Shown here piece after piece: positions 11,437 to 23,092 of a stretch of 64,000 bases of DNA (positions are counted from its first letter, which is position 1; the number at the start of each line of letters is the position of its first letter). The position numbers and the translations under genes were made by a program. The notes under the pieces were generated by a model. That model did not search any database. It saw only the letters and a list, made by a program, of their open reading frames with translations, and was not told the origin of the DNA. Source of the DNA: Petrosia ficiformis (lineage: Eukaryota > Porifera > Demospongiae > Haplosclerida > Petrosiidae); NCBI GenBank assembly GCA_947044365.1, contig OX345643.1, forward strand, positions 3,064,501 to 3,128,500, in the 5' to 3' direction.

Positions 11437-14400
11437 ATGGAAGGTATGATCTGTTGAATGTTTATGTGTTGGTATCTTACGCTTCATAAAATATGAATTA
11501 TCAAACAAGTATATATATTATATATATATATATATATATGGTCATGCATGCGATGCGGTTTGGTTTTTAATTTGGTTAGTATTCCATATTTAGTACATAT
11601 CGATAAAAATATACACTCCCCATAGAAGAGCAGCAATTGTATAGGAATCAAGATTAGTCTTTGGGGTTTAGAGGCCCCAAAAATTATGTCTTGATATATC
11701 TTAATTACATCTGAGGGGTATTTTGTCAAAATTTACACTATATTTTTTTATAGTGGACAAACAAATTTGATTAGCTGTACCAAATAAATTCCTGCAGAAG
11801 TTCGAATTCTATCACAGTTTCTCCAAATGTTTCCTCCTTTTAGCGATACGTTGGCTGCATGAGACTATAGGTACCTTGTAAAAAATATTACAATGCTGTC
11901 TGGTAGTCTCATTTCCAGACTTGCTAACTGTCTGCATGATTTGTAAATGTAATTAAAACATGGGATTCATTTTTACCATTGTGAACTATAATTTATACAT
12001 AATAATAATTATAATGATACCTCATTATATATATATATATATAATCTTTAGGTGGTGTCTATCCTCAAGCTCCACCTCAACAGGGATATCCTCCTCAACC
12101 TGGCTATCCTCCTGAGCCTGGCTATCCTGAATATCCCCCTCAACCTGGTTATCCTGAATATCCCCCTCAACCTGGCTATCCCCCTCAACCTGGCTATCCC
12201 CCTCAACCTGTTCAACCAGTTGCCTATCCTCAACAACAGAAACCACTAGGTAATTTATTGTTTGTTAAATTCTGATGGTTAAAACAAGTGTATAACAAAA
12301 TCTCTCACTTTTAAGAGAATACAGCGTCATACCTAGCAGATAATTATAATATTGACTCCGCAATGGATCCACACAGCACAGCATTCATTTAATATAATTT
12401 TAAAATTATAATACAATTATAATTATGTACATACTACATTTACTTTAATTGCATTAGTCTCCTTAGAAGGGCATGCAAAATACATGATAGCAAAGTGAAG
12501 CCAGAATGTGTTATAGTAACTGTGAGTTGCACAAATTGCCATAACTTTACAAATAAAAAGTTTTTAAAAAGCCTAATTTTTATTGTATGATTTGAAGTCT
12601 GCTAGTAGCTATTTGAAGCACCAATATTTCTAGTTTTCATGAAAATTTGGTGTAATTTATACATACACACATAGACAAAACGATTGGGGGAGAATTTAGA
12701 TAAGGAAGTAGTATGATTTCTATATGACAGAAATATTTTACACCAACATGTTGTAATTTAATAATGTTTGGCTTTATGAAATTATATAAGTGTAAACATG
12801 CTTATTCATAGTGTGGGATATTTGTTGAGTCATTGTGTATGGTTTCTATTACAAACAGTTCACAGGTGAATATTCAGCACTGATAAGGAATGAACTAAGT
12901 AAACATATTCATAGTGGGGCTGAAAGGAATATGAATATCTGAATATTTGCTTGTTATAAAAATTGTAATAACATGTTTCTAGTGAAATATCAAATGTTAG
13001 CTCACTATTTTGCTGTAACCAACTACTATAGATGTTTATAACAACAACCAAACTTTTTAAAACTATCCATTCAGTACTCTACAGGTATAGGAAGCTGGTA
13101 ACATGGAGCAAGAAACTTCTTTGTGGCCATTTTATTGCAATTTTAATTTCACATGTTCAATTTCTGCACATGCACATACATTAAACGAATATCCAGATGC
13201 TAAAAATACATTCAAATACTAAATAAAAACAAATATTCGGACAAAACAAATATTCATTTCAGCCCTAATCTGTAGTCATAGGCGTATATCATTCATGTCA
13301 TGGTTTAAGTGTATGTTAAACCCCATGTAAGTATGGTCTATCCACTCCAAGGCAAAGCCAAGGAGTGGCTATACCACACTTACATAGGACATTAGACTCC
13401 TTGCCCACACTCTGATAACAGTCTTGAGGTTTATATAATGAATCCTTTCTGTTGACAAAATGTAATAGTTTTTTAAGTCTATACTATATATACACACAGA
13501 TGCTCCTCCCCCTTATTATGGACAACAAGTACCTGCACCCCCTCCTGTACAGGTAATTTGATATCCTATTCACATGTTCAACTATTCATGATCAGGGTGC
13601 ATTATGGAAGGAAATAATGAAAGTGAAGGAGTGTATATTAATTAGAAAATTCTGTTGTATTCCCATGGTAGAAGAGACATCACATGTTATGGGATAACTC
13701 ATAAGTAACTTTTGTCAGCTTTATAACTATTAAAGAATATTCGAACTTACTTTGCTGTAAATAAGTTTTTAAGAAAGCCATTAATGCAAAAATCTTGCTT
13801 CATTAGGTGCAGAAAAACAGCAAGGACAGTGTGTGAAAGTGTAATACTATCCAGTACGATGCTCACATTTTTAGGTAATACGTACTTGCTGGTATAACAT
13901 GCATTTTAAACAACCCAGTGTTTTAACTTAGTGATATCAAATCATCCTTCATAAGTTGTGCAGCAAGACGAGTCTTTACAGTGCAATAGCAATGTAGCAT
14001 GTGATGTCTAATAGTATGTCTTAGTGTGGGAATGCAACAGAATTTTCTAATTAACAAACACGTGAATGATTCACTCTCTTTCCTTCATACCTTTCCTGTC
14101 ATGCTCTATTACAAGGCAGGAAGAGTGTGTAAAATTGTTAATTAAGGTAATTTATGAAAACTTTGTCAATGATTTTAAGATCAAGTGTTGAAATAGAGAT
14201 TCAAAGTATAAATAATTATATTGCAAGTCTCCATTTGACATAATATAGTTCACTTAGTAAATTACACATTTTAGTTAACATTATAATTATGATAATATTA
14301 ATATTATATCTCTGGAGGTTTTGGTCATGTATATGGCAATAGTGCATACAATTATTACAATCCTCATTTATTGTCCACCTAAATCTCTTTAAATATTTAT

Positions 14401-17400
14401 AGTAAGTTGAATGGTAGTCAATGTTGTAGTTCTTAATGAATACTAACATCATATCCGGAGTACGTTTATGTGTCATCTTCCAGTAGTCTTGTATTGGTGG
14501 CAATGCAAATAATGGTGTTTATGATGTAATGTAACTAGTTATCACTACTGTATATTTTTATAATACAAATATCATCAAAAAGGTGAAAATGTCTGCTGCA
14601 GAACGTTCATGTCTAGCTATACAAGGGAGTGTTACAAACACCTGAGGCATGTGCGTTATGGAATTGAAAGTCAAATGGGTTTTAAATTCAATTCACATAA
14701 ATTACAAATACAAATTTCATGCTGCATTAAGTGTATGTGGTGCCATTTGTCCCAAAAGACTGTAATACATTTTGTGCATTTGTAGGGCCATCACACTTTC
14801 CACCGGGTTGAATCTATATTATATATGTTTGTGTCACTTGCGCGACTATGCGTTGTATACGTAGTTAAGGAAGTTGCGTCATTCCCGGGGGGCTCGGTCA
14901 ATTAATGAGCTACAGACCAGCCAGGATGAGGATGTAAAACTGCTAATAACTGTTGTATATAGAAGAGAAACAGTATAAATATTATGCAAGAATCTTTAAC
15001 AAGTAGTATGATAAGTTGTTGAGTTTCAGACACGAGGAAGTCATCATTTAGTAGCGATGTCGGTCAAATTTAGAACCTGTCTTCAACTTCTTATTTCCAA
15101 TGCAGGTGAACAATCAAATGTCAAAGCTCTTCAGCAAGATAGATAAAACTGAATTTGGTTACGTATATGTAAAGTTATGAAGTTTTACTTTTTATGGCCC
15201 GCAGGGCCATCTCTATGATTGCTTTCCCACGGGTTCGATGTATGTTTATATATAATTATTTCTAGCCTGTTACTATGTTGTTGCTATGTGTTATATTTCA
15301 ACTATAAGGAAGTTATAGACCGGTTTATAACTTCCCAGTTTCGCTGACTTTCGCAGACGCTGTAACCAAGGTAATAGTATAGCGCATGCGTAAATTAGAA
15401 AATTGTGTGGGCGGGGCGTTGCAGAAACAACTGTTCTTATTAACTTCTTAGCTCGATAACTCTTGCATTTTACAAGATTCAAGATTGTAATTACTTTTAC
15501 TGGTGAGTTGAAGTGTTAAGAAAGCTACAGATGTGAAATTCATGCTTCGTTAGTTGCAGTAGAACAGCAAGGCGAATGTATGAAACGTCCCGGGCTACGC
15601 CCACACTCTGGCTAAGCTTCATAACTTCCGTATTTTTAACAGTACAGACTTTTAACTTGTTTGAATGTATAGAAGAACTTCTAAGAACGTCATACATATC
15701 AACATTATCCTTCGTTAGTTGCTGGAAGGTAGCAAGGCGAGTGTTTGAATTGAAGTGGGTGGCTAGAAAACAGTTATAAAATGGGCGTACGGTTTATAAC
15801 AGAATTCTAAGCCCGCGCACTCGGGCGTGCCGCCCTCGTTGCTAGGGCTTAGAATTCTGTTATAAACCGTACGCCCATTTTATAACTATAACATATATAT
15901 TATATTTTCTTGTGTCCACTTACGCGAGTATGCGTTGTATACGTAGTTAAGGAAGTTACATCATTCCCGGGGGCTTGGTCAATTAATGGGCGTGGCGCGT
16001 AAAAGAACGCGCGATCATTGATCAAGCTCTACACAGCAGCAGAAAGAAATCTGTGTAGCTTATGTAGAAACTGGAACTAATAGCTAGCTATTCTGCCTGA
16101 AATATATTCCTAAAGTTCTACAAGGTCCTTTGAAAGGTCAGGAGAGTAGATAATCAAAATAATAAGCTGTTGTCTTTCATGCTTGATAAAGTCAGCCATG
16201 ATTACCGAATGCTGGACACCACAAAGCAGTCATAGAGATATGTTTATCTTTACTTAAATTTGTAAAGCAATCATAGGGATGTTTTTTTTCTCTATATACA
16301 CTTGTTTCTTAAATTATGTTTTTTTCTACCGTATTAATCTAATAGCAATAATTAGAACGACGGGTGCCAACATTCCGCAAGGTATAACATTTTTATTTTT
16401 GCTTCAAAAACAAGAAAAGACATTCAATATAGAATAAATAGAGGTAATGTTACATTATTTTTAAATCTCCATTCATATAGTCTTCAAGTAATTGATAAGT
16501 CCAATATCGATCTTCAAATCCATCATACACTATATTGAAAAAAGACTTGTTTCTGCCAACATTAATTTGCTTTGTAACTTTTCCTCTAAATGTACAGTAC
16601 TCTTTGGAAGTATCATGTATCAAGAATGTGTGATATACTACTTTACCAACTAGCTGTGATGGATCTCGAATATAAGGGTCATCGCCATCATTTTGGTCAC
16701 TGTTATGAGATAACAGTTGAGTAGGATCATCATTGATGTCATCTGATGCATTTAACTAGTTTGCTTAAATTCTGTTTGAGTTCAGGCACTGATAGTTGCT
16801 TTCCTTTTATGAAGAATTGAAAAACTGTTTTGTCTTGATGGTACTCTTGCAACAAAACAAGCTTTCTGAATTTTATTTGGTTTTTCAATTTCTTCTTTTT
16901 CTGAGTTATTGACTTGGTCCTCTGTAGTTCTTTATCTATTTCTGCCTCTGTTTGCCAAAATCCATTCATTATCATTTCTTCTGTTAGCTCATGCCTGATT
17001 GCTTCATCCTTTTTACTTTTTGCTTCCTTTGCTTTTCTTCTGGCTTGAATAACACTAGCTCGATACTGTTGAATCTCTTGCTTTCTTTCTTTGTATTTTT
17101 TTCTGAATTTCGGAGTTAATTTTCGTGCTGCTTGAAAAAGCCATGCCCTCTCAGCATTTGTTTTTTTCCCCAACCATTCTCTTGTTTTGTTTTGGGAAAA
17201 CAGGATGAGACTTTCAATTGCTACTGTACTTGCATTTGGTTTCTCCTTCAAAAATCTGTCAAGTAGAGCAAAATCCCTTTCACTAACTTTGTTTGTTTTT
17301 GGTACAGATTGCGTTACATGCATGAATGTATCCGATGGCTGGTCATAGATGCCTCCAGGCAAGTGGTCAACTAACATCCTATCTGTGAGCAGAAAAAATG

Positions 17401-20400
17401 ATTTCATGATTATTTCAAGAAACATCAAGACATTGTCATCAATTTCACTTTCTTCAGAAATAAGCATCTGGAGAACAGGATCTGCACACTTCACATACTC
17501 CTCTAATAGCTCACTTTTTCCTTCTAGCAAGGAGGTAGCATCATCTCCCCATTCCTTGAATCGATCTCGTATGTCAGTGTAAACTGCGTTCATTTCTACA
17601 ATTTACTTATTGCTTTCCAAGATGCGCCAGTGTGGACCAGTGATAAACTTATTAATTAATCCTAATGCCTTACAACCAGCCCTAAATACTGGTTCATAAA
17701 GATCTGCCAATACAGCTGTTAGAAGCTGGTTTTTAGCACCATAACTTTCAAGAAACACTTTTTCGTGGAGAAAATATATTCCAGCAGCATCATAAAAAAT
17801 TATGTTGAACCTTTTGCCTCGAAATGATGCAAGAGGCATACTGTTGACTCCTTCATCTCGAAGATATTGTCTCAATAGTTAATTTCATAGCCTTGGGGAT
17901 CAATGCATGCTGGGTGACAACTGCTTGTTTTGCCATTGTAAAATGGTTCTTCTAAAAAAATTAATAATTCATTTTTCTTTTTGTTTTTACTTAGTGTTCT
18001 TTCGTGTTTTCTCAAGTTATGTAGTCTATACTGAATTTCTTTATATAGCTCATTTGAAATTGACGAATCACCCAAAATGCTGCACACTAATGTTTGTATC
18101 TCTGCCCATGAGACTTTCTTTTCTTTACGATACTTGAAGAGATCTAAAAGTAATCCATTTGGTGGATCTGAGATAGGCATTACTGAGAGATCTCCAGAAA
18201 GGTGTTTTTCATTGATTCCAAATCGAGAGAAAAAGGAGTATTTCACTAAAACTGCCATAACAGAGATTAATTCATTTCTGTTTATTAATTAATTGCTAAT
18301 TTTAATGTTTATTACTTGTAAAAAGTCAGCCCATCATATCAACACAAATATTTACATTGCTATTTGCAAATAATTATACTGCATTGATCACTACTTACTG
18401 AAGCACTACCATAATCATATCATACTCTGTAATTCAATAGAAAATACATAATATAATTTAAATTAGTTGTAGCATCTTCTAATTATTTCTAAATTCACTT
18501 TTGATAATGACTTCTGAGTTGTTCCGCCCCACAATGACAAAAACTGTATTACAAAATTAATGCAAAAACAATTACTATTTACATATATTATTATAAAATT
18601 ACAACTTCTGAGTTGTTTCAAGCCCATAATATCAAAAACAGTATTACCAAATTAAAACAAATCAAAATAATTGTGTAATAAAAATTACTATTTATAACCA
18701 TTATAAATAACTATATTATACTCTGTTATTAATGTATTTATTTCATCACCATCAAGTAGACCATCATTTAAACTATCTTTGTTCCAAATTTCATTTTATA
18801 ATAAAGACGTCCGACGAAGTTATAACTTGCGGAGTTTGGGGACGATGTGATCTAATACAGCGTAATATAATACGGTAGAAGAAAAAAAATTGTTGAAAAA
18901 TTGAACTTCCGACCTTGCTACATTTAGAACCTTGAAGGAGTTCATTCATCAAAGATCTGTGTATTTAGACTGCAATCAGCCTTAAACTTACTTCTTCAGG
19001 CCCCAGCTTTCGAGTACACAGAAAGGTAGAGACACTAGTGCCCATCAGCAATGCTTAATACATAGTCATCACAAATATAGGGATGTTTTTTCTCTATATA
19101 CATTTGTTACAATTGATTTTAGTAAATTCTCAAAGGATTAGAGATGATTTAGTAAATCATAGATGATTTATATAGTAAATTGTAAATAAGAGTAAAGTCA
19201 TGAAGTGTTTACGGACATGGTGCAAGCACTTCAGTGCTTGTGCTTGAAAGCGCATTTTTTTGAGTGCTTGGAGGTGCTTACAACCACTTTTCTGCCACAA
19301 GCACTTGTGATTGTGCTTCTACTTAAGCACTTTATAGCATTAGTGCTTTTAAGCACAAAGGCTTGAAGTGCTTAATGCATTCCTAATAATTTTATTATAA
19401 ATTTATAATCATATTACTGGTGATCAATATGGTAAATTGTTTAGTCCTGAAAGATGCTGACTTGCTGATGCTACATTTTTTAAACTGATATTTGTAAGAT
19501 GTAACAAAAATAAAATTAAATTAAAGATTTGAAATATAAAAACATTGATTGTATGAGATATCATGTATGAGGTAATGCAGCATTACTTGATTCTTTTTTT
19601 TTTCTTATTGCGTGCACAAAAGTTATGAATGTTTAATACATTTGCTGTGCAGAACACACTTTGCATGTGAACTAACAGAGATAAGATATTTCATGTATGG
19701 CATATAAGCATATACAAACTACAAATTCTATTGTAATATCATTGCAATTCCATTTGCTTCAGTGAAACCTTCTAGTAAAAGTAGGTGTGGCAACTATACC
19801 CTGTTTTACCTTCATGTAAGGCAGAAAAAATGACGAAAAGCAACAATTCTTACTCTGACTGGAGCTACATGCTCTTTCATGGTGGCAGTGTATGAGCACA
19901 CTGCAAAAAAAAATTTAAAATAACTAATTTAGTGGTTAGTACAGTTGCAAATTAGTTGGTTGTAGGAATACATACACCTTATACCCAGATACTTTGTACA
20001 AATTATATCCAATTATACTATATCATCTATGATAATTGACAAACTAATTTGAAATCCATGATATTCCAATTGCAACTGTACTAACCCAATAAAATGGTTA
20101 TTTTAATTATTTTTTGCAGTGCAGTACCAGTTTCTTTCTGAGTTTGTCCATAACATCAAAAGTCACATACTCATGCAAATTTCATGAATGGTTCATACAA
20201 GATACATTGATGTTTATAAACACTATAGTTATACACAGTATATTATCAAGTACTTATTTTTTTTCTTGTATTTTATTCAGGAATCATCTACCAATGTAGT
20301 GGTGGTACAACAACAGCCATCTACTGTCTATACCACAACTGTTCGCCCTGTTGGAGACAACTTCCTTACTTTGGCAGTTGTCCTCACCATACTTTGTTGC

Positions 20401-20702
20401 TTGTGTGGAACCTGGTATTCCCTTCTATGTACCATTCCAGCAATTATTTTTGCTGTAAATGTAAGCATGTTGTTATTCAATATAACATAACTTATATCAT
20501 TATATTTCACACTTAGGCTCGTGATGCTGAAGCACGTGGTGATTTTGCTTCTCAACAAACCAATCGCCGTATTGCTCTTGGTTGTAACATAGCTAGTTTG
20601 ACTTGGTGGATAGTGGCCCTGATCATTATTATCATTGCTGGTGTTGTTAACAGTGCTGCATCTAGTAGTGCTAATGATGATTATGAGAGTGATTATCAAT
20701 GA
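11437..20702 (+). CDS. Proline-rich CD225/dispanin-family transmembrane protein
   Basis: Five exons: 11437-11443 (ATG plus 4 bases), 12052-12249, 13500-13552, 20281-20460, 20517-20702, giving 207 residues. Residues 3-85 are a cytosolic-type Pro/Gln/Tyr-rich tail built of GYPPQP and GYPEYPPQP repeats plus a PPPYYG stretch. Residues about 114-143 form a hydrophobic Cys-rich segment (ILCCLCGTWYSLLC, TIPAIIFAVN). A short polar loop of CD225 type follows (ARDAEARGDF..Q..NRRIALG), then a second membrane segment (about 165-190) and an acidic Ser/Asp tail. This matches the CD225 layout (Cys-rich membrane helix, A..V..ARGD-type loop, second helix) shared with IFITM and PRRT proteins, which act in plasma and endosomal membranes. 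A specific role cannot be read from sequence. The 7-base first coding exon is inferred: it alone provides an ATG in the right phase next to a GTATGA donor. The other exons are secure. Confidence 0.88.
13745..13860 (+). repeat. Dispersed repeat family E fragment
   Basis: Contains TTTACTTTGCTGTAAATAAG, AAGAAAGCCATTAATGC and GCAGAAAAACAGCAAGG. Related stretches occur near 15430-15600, 15660-15760 and 46790-47010 (AAGATTCAAGA, then TTTACTG, then GTAAGGTGAGTGTTTGAA). It is an interspersed repeat of unknown class, in CD225 intron 3. Confidence 0.5.
14780..15060 (+). mobile_element. Dispersed repeat family A copy
   Basis: Landmarks of the family are present: GGGCCATCACACTTTCCACC, GTGTCACTTGCGCGACTATG, TACGTAGTTAAGGAAGTTGC, TCATTCCCGGGG, CAATTAATGAGC, and AAGAATCTTTAACAAGTA. 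The better-preserved copy at 26690-27222 gives the full layout. Confidence 0.65.
15190..16285 (+). mobile_element. Composite family A copy with nested insertions
   Basis: Starts with GGGCCATCTCTATGATTGCT and ends with CACAAAGCAGTCATAGAGAT, the inverted family ends. The interior carries family E sequence (15430-15760), a perfect foldback (15772-15887), and then the usual middle block (GCGTTGTATACGTAGTTAAG, CATTCCCGGGGGCTTGG). ORFs here are incidental. Confidence 0.6.
15772..15887. repeat. Near-perfect foldback palindrome
   Basis: Two arms of about 43 bases (left begins AGTTATAAAATGGGCGTACG; right ends CGTACGCCCATTTTATAACT) are complementary around a GC-rich 30-base centre. The arms look identical, so this insertion or its repair is recent. 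It sits inside a family A copy. Confidence 0.9.
16327..18877 (-). mobile_element. TIR-flanked DNA element carrying an unrecognised gene
   Basis: The left terminus reads TACCGTATTA; the right terminus is its exact complement, TAATACGGTA. Imperfect homology continues about 60 bases inward at both ends (ATTAGA and TCCGCAAG-TATAAC on the left; the complementary GTTATAACTTGCGGA on the right). The outer flanks are T-rich and I cannot assign a target-site duplication. The minus strand between the ends is filled by one decayed gene (16450-18258). The 18300-18840 part is AT-rich, with two related copies of an AACAACTCAGAAGT segment. It lies in CD225 intron 3. Superfamily not recognised. Confidence 0.72.
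16450..18258 (-). pseudogene. Unrecognised transposon protein with Tudor-like C-terminus, disrupted
   Basis: Reading along the minus strand, four open segments follow one another. 18258-17872 is 128 residues, lysine-rich. 17871-17606 holds SFRGKRFNIIFYDAAGIYFL and a GLINKFITGPHWRILES stretch. 17602-16739, which continues in the same frame as the previous segment, carries a long helical charged region (RKKYKERKQEI, RRKAKEAKSKK) likely to be coiled coil. 16755-16450, in another frame, has an acidic linker and then LVGKVVYHTF, YCTFRGKV, FFNIVYDGFEDRYW and LLEDYMNGDL. That last block has the hydrophobic/YDG/W pattern of Tudor- or chromo-like beta barrels. Breaks: a frame change at about 17870, an in-frame TAA at 17603-17605, and a frame change at about 16750. 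I see no DDE triad or zinc finger. The gene is recognisable only as the cargo or transposition protein of the surrounding element; function unknown. Confidence 0.65.
18890..19115 (+). mobile_element. Family A right-half fragment
   Basis: Holds the family's right-hand landmarks: CTTGAAGGAGTTCATTCATC, ACTTCTTCAGGCCCCAGC, GGTAGAGACACTAGTG, and CATAGTCATCACAAATATAG followed by GGATG. Directly abuts the TIR element at 16327-18877, consistent with that element having inserted into or beside a family A copy. Confidence 0.6.
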
Positions 20703-21910
20703 AATAACTTCAATTTGGACTATTAAGTACAATTTAACTACATGATACATAGTACGTTCAGTTTATTTTGAATTCCTTTTCTATTTTTAAGAATAATTTG
20801 GTCTTGTGTTTGCAAATACCAACACCTTAGTATTTACTGGGACATTTCACACTTTGTGCCATACCACTCATGTAAACACTCTACCAAATAACAACTATCT
20901 GATGGTCTATGTGCTTTTGACGGTTCTTTGTTGTACAAATGGAGAATTATGATTAAATTTTATACTAGATAAGCAGCTATGTATTCACCACCATTGGTGT
21001 TGACACAGAAACTTTACTGTTCTCATTGTAATGTAATCGGTACCATATTACATGTATGTTCTCACTTATCTGTGTATTTATAATAGACATCTTTATATAA
21101 TACATGTATCTGTGTCTGTCCCATTCATTTATTCAACCCTTGTGTTCCCAAAATGTCATCCAGGGTACTTCTCACAGTATAGAGGGGGAAGTCTCAATGA
21201 AATGAAGTGTTAATACCTGATAGCTTGGCCCGGGAATAACTGTAAAATGAATGAATGAAAAAAGTTGGCAGATAGATGGATGTATTGATGATTGGTGGAT
21301 TGATGGATGCACAGATGAATGGATGAATGGCAGATACATGTATTACACAGATCTTGAGGCAGTTTGTAAATTTCTAACATTAAAGCTGATCGATGTTTAA
21401 CCCTTTCCATAAATATTTTTACTCCTCTTCATTTGTTGAGGGGCAACAATAAAACACTTCAGTCAAATGGTTCAGGAACTCCCTCATAAACTTCAGTTAT
21501 GAGATAAAGTAGTTGAGACTGTGCGTAGCCTGAAGCATAATGTAACTAATACATGCCCTGTGAAGAACCCGAGGGAGGATAGAAAGACAAAGAAAAAGGA
21601 AAAGTAGGTTTGAACACAGACAGACAGTCAGATGAACATAAAGACACATATTACAGACAAAGAGACATGCACATGTACATATAGATAGACAAACATACAT
21701 ACCTAAAGTAGTGTGAGTCTAGAATGGTGTTGTAGCATGGTTGAGAGACAATAATACATGTATATATTTCTTCAATCACTTCTTTGTTTAACTGAGAAGA
21801 AATGGTTGGAGAGCCTACCGTCCGCATACATGTATCAGCTGGAGAACTCTCCTAACAGCTGAATGGGTGTGTTGTCTTTCTTTTGAGTCTCTTTGATTAG
21901 GTTACCAGTA
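20703..21910. other. CD225 3' UTR and intergenic DNA
   Basis: An ATTAAA at 20952-20957 is a candidate poly(A) signal for the CD225 gene. 21240-21340 is a degenerate (GATGGATGAATG)n simple-sequence tract. The remaining ORFs (21210-21410, 21497-21700) are low-complexity readings (Cys/Val, His/Ser) without exon borders. Nothing else recognised. Confidence 0.5.
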
Positions 21911-21931
21911 CTATAAATATGAACAAACCTG

Positions 21932-22427
21932 TACAATTTGTTTCAGTTTCATGCATACTACAACGAGATTATTTTCAAAAAGGAATGTTACTTCTCTTAT
22001 AATGACATCAAGATCATTGTCATTAAGTAGTGAGTAGAGGTGTACTTTTGACGAAGAGTGGACACCTTCTTTGTAAATTGAAGCAACATGCATTGGGGTC
22101 CATTGTATTTGCCCCAGTTCTGTCAAAAGATAGAGAAAACTGCATTTGAATTAGTTCTATGAAGCACTTGGGGACTTTCGAGTCCTGGTAAGGAAGTTGA
22201 TAGAAGCAGTACTTTGTGTCAAAAAAGAGGCCAAGTTTGGGGTACAGAAAGCAAACAGTGGCCAAGATATCTGCAGCAGAGATGCCTGGCAGTGTTTGAA
22301 ATGGGAAGAATTTTGAAAAGAAGCTCAGTTTTCTAAGGGTAATAAACATCACACAAGTCAATACTACAACCAGCCAAATTAGTCTTACTATAGTAGGTTT
22401 ATGTAATTTCTTTTCTTGGGTACTCAA
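21932..22427 (-). other. Possible unidentified coding exon(s)
   Basis: A minus-strand ORF (22427-22023, 134 residues) has one strongly hydrophobic segment (IVRLIWLVVVLTCVMFI). A second frame (22126-21911) contains WTPMHVAS followed by a hydrophobic/charged pattern, and is bordered by an AG acceptor (TCTTTTGACAG) and a GT donor (GTACAG/GTTTGT) at about 21932. The WTPMHVAS resembles an ankyrin-repeat start, but one motif is not enough to name it. It could be a lone exon, a decayed gene or chance. Confidence 0.25.
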
Positions 22428-22662
22428 TCATGAATATAGGTAGCTATTCTACAAGCAACATAAGAGTGCAGTCATGTGATCTGGCAATAACAATGTAGCA
22501 ATGATGACCAGTCAATGTTTGCAGCAATGTGTGGCCAACATCAGCAATTTTACTTTCAATATAAGTGGTTAAGGTTGTACTAGGGGGAGGGGTAGATGAA
22601 ACTCCAATCGGTTTCTAGTCTTGCCAGCTTCTTGCTGCATACAATCTGGTTCAATTCTGTAT

Positions 22663-23084
22663 TAGTGATGGGCGATACTATCGAAAAGTATCGGAGTAAT
22701 CGATATTTTTGATATTTTTACGGTATTGATTACTAATCGATTACTGGCAAAAGTATCGATTTTAATAAAATGATTGCTTTGCACATGCGCAATTAAACTA
22801 CACATGTATGTATATATATAATAATTATATATAATAATTATTATATATAATATAAAATATATATATAATATATAGATGTAATTGCATATACATTCATTAA
22901 ATTCCACATCATGCAGCACCTTCAAATAAAACATGCTGATGAATGGAAGAGTTGTGAAGAGGAAAAGAGAGAAGCAAAAACGATTTTGAAAAAGTAATCA
23001 TTTCAGTAATCGATACCACCGATACTGAGATACAAGTAATCAGTATCGTATCGAATTTAAAAAATCTAGTATCGCCCATCACTA
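22663..23084. mobile_element. hAT-type MITE, 422 bp with 8-bp target duplication
   Basis: The terminal inverted repeats TAGTGATGGGCGATACTA match perfectly for 18 bases at the two ends. The element is flanked on both sides by TTCTGTAT (22655-22662 and 23085-23092), an 8-base duplication as made by hAT transposases. The interior is AT-rich, with subterminal TATCGAT/ATCGATA motifs and no transposase ORF, so it is non-autonomous. Confidence 0.93.
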
Positions 23085-23092
23085 TTCTGTAT

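Noticed and set aside
12025..12246. Antisense ORFs with VEGDSQ and RLRGIA repeats
   Set aside because: They are the complement of the proline-rich CD225 exon on the plus strand, which has correct splice borders; repeated codons keep several frames open.
20328..20750. 140-residue minus-strand ORF
   Set aside because: It overlaps CD225 exons 4 and 5 in antisense and matches nothing; the plus-strand reading has clear membrane segments and splice sites.
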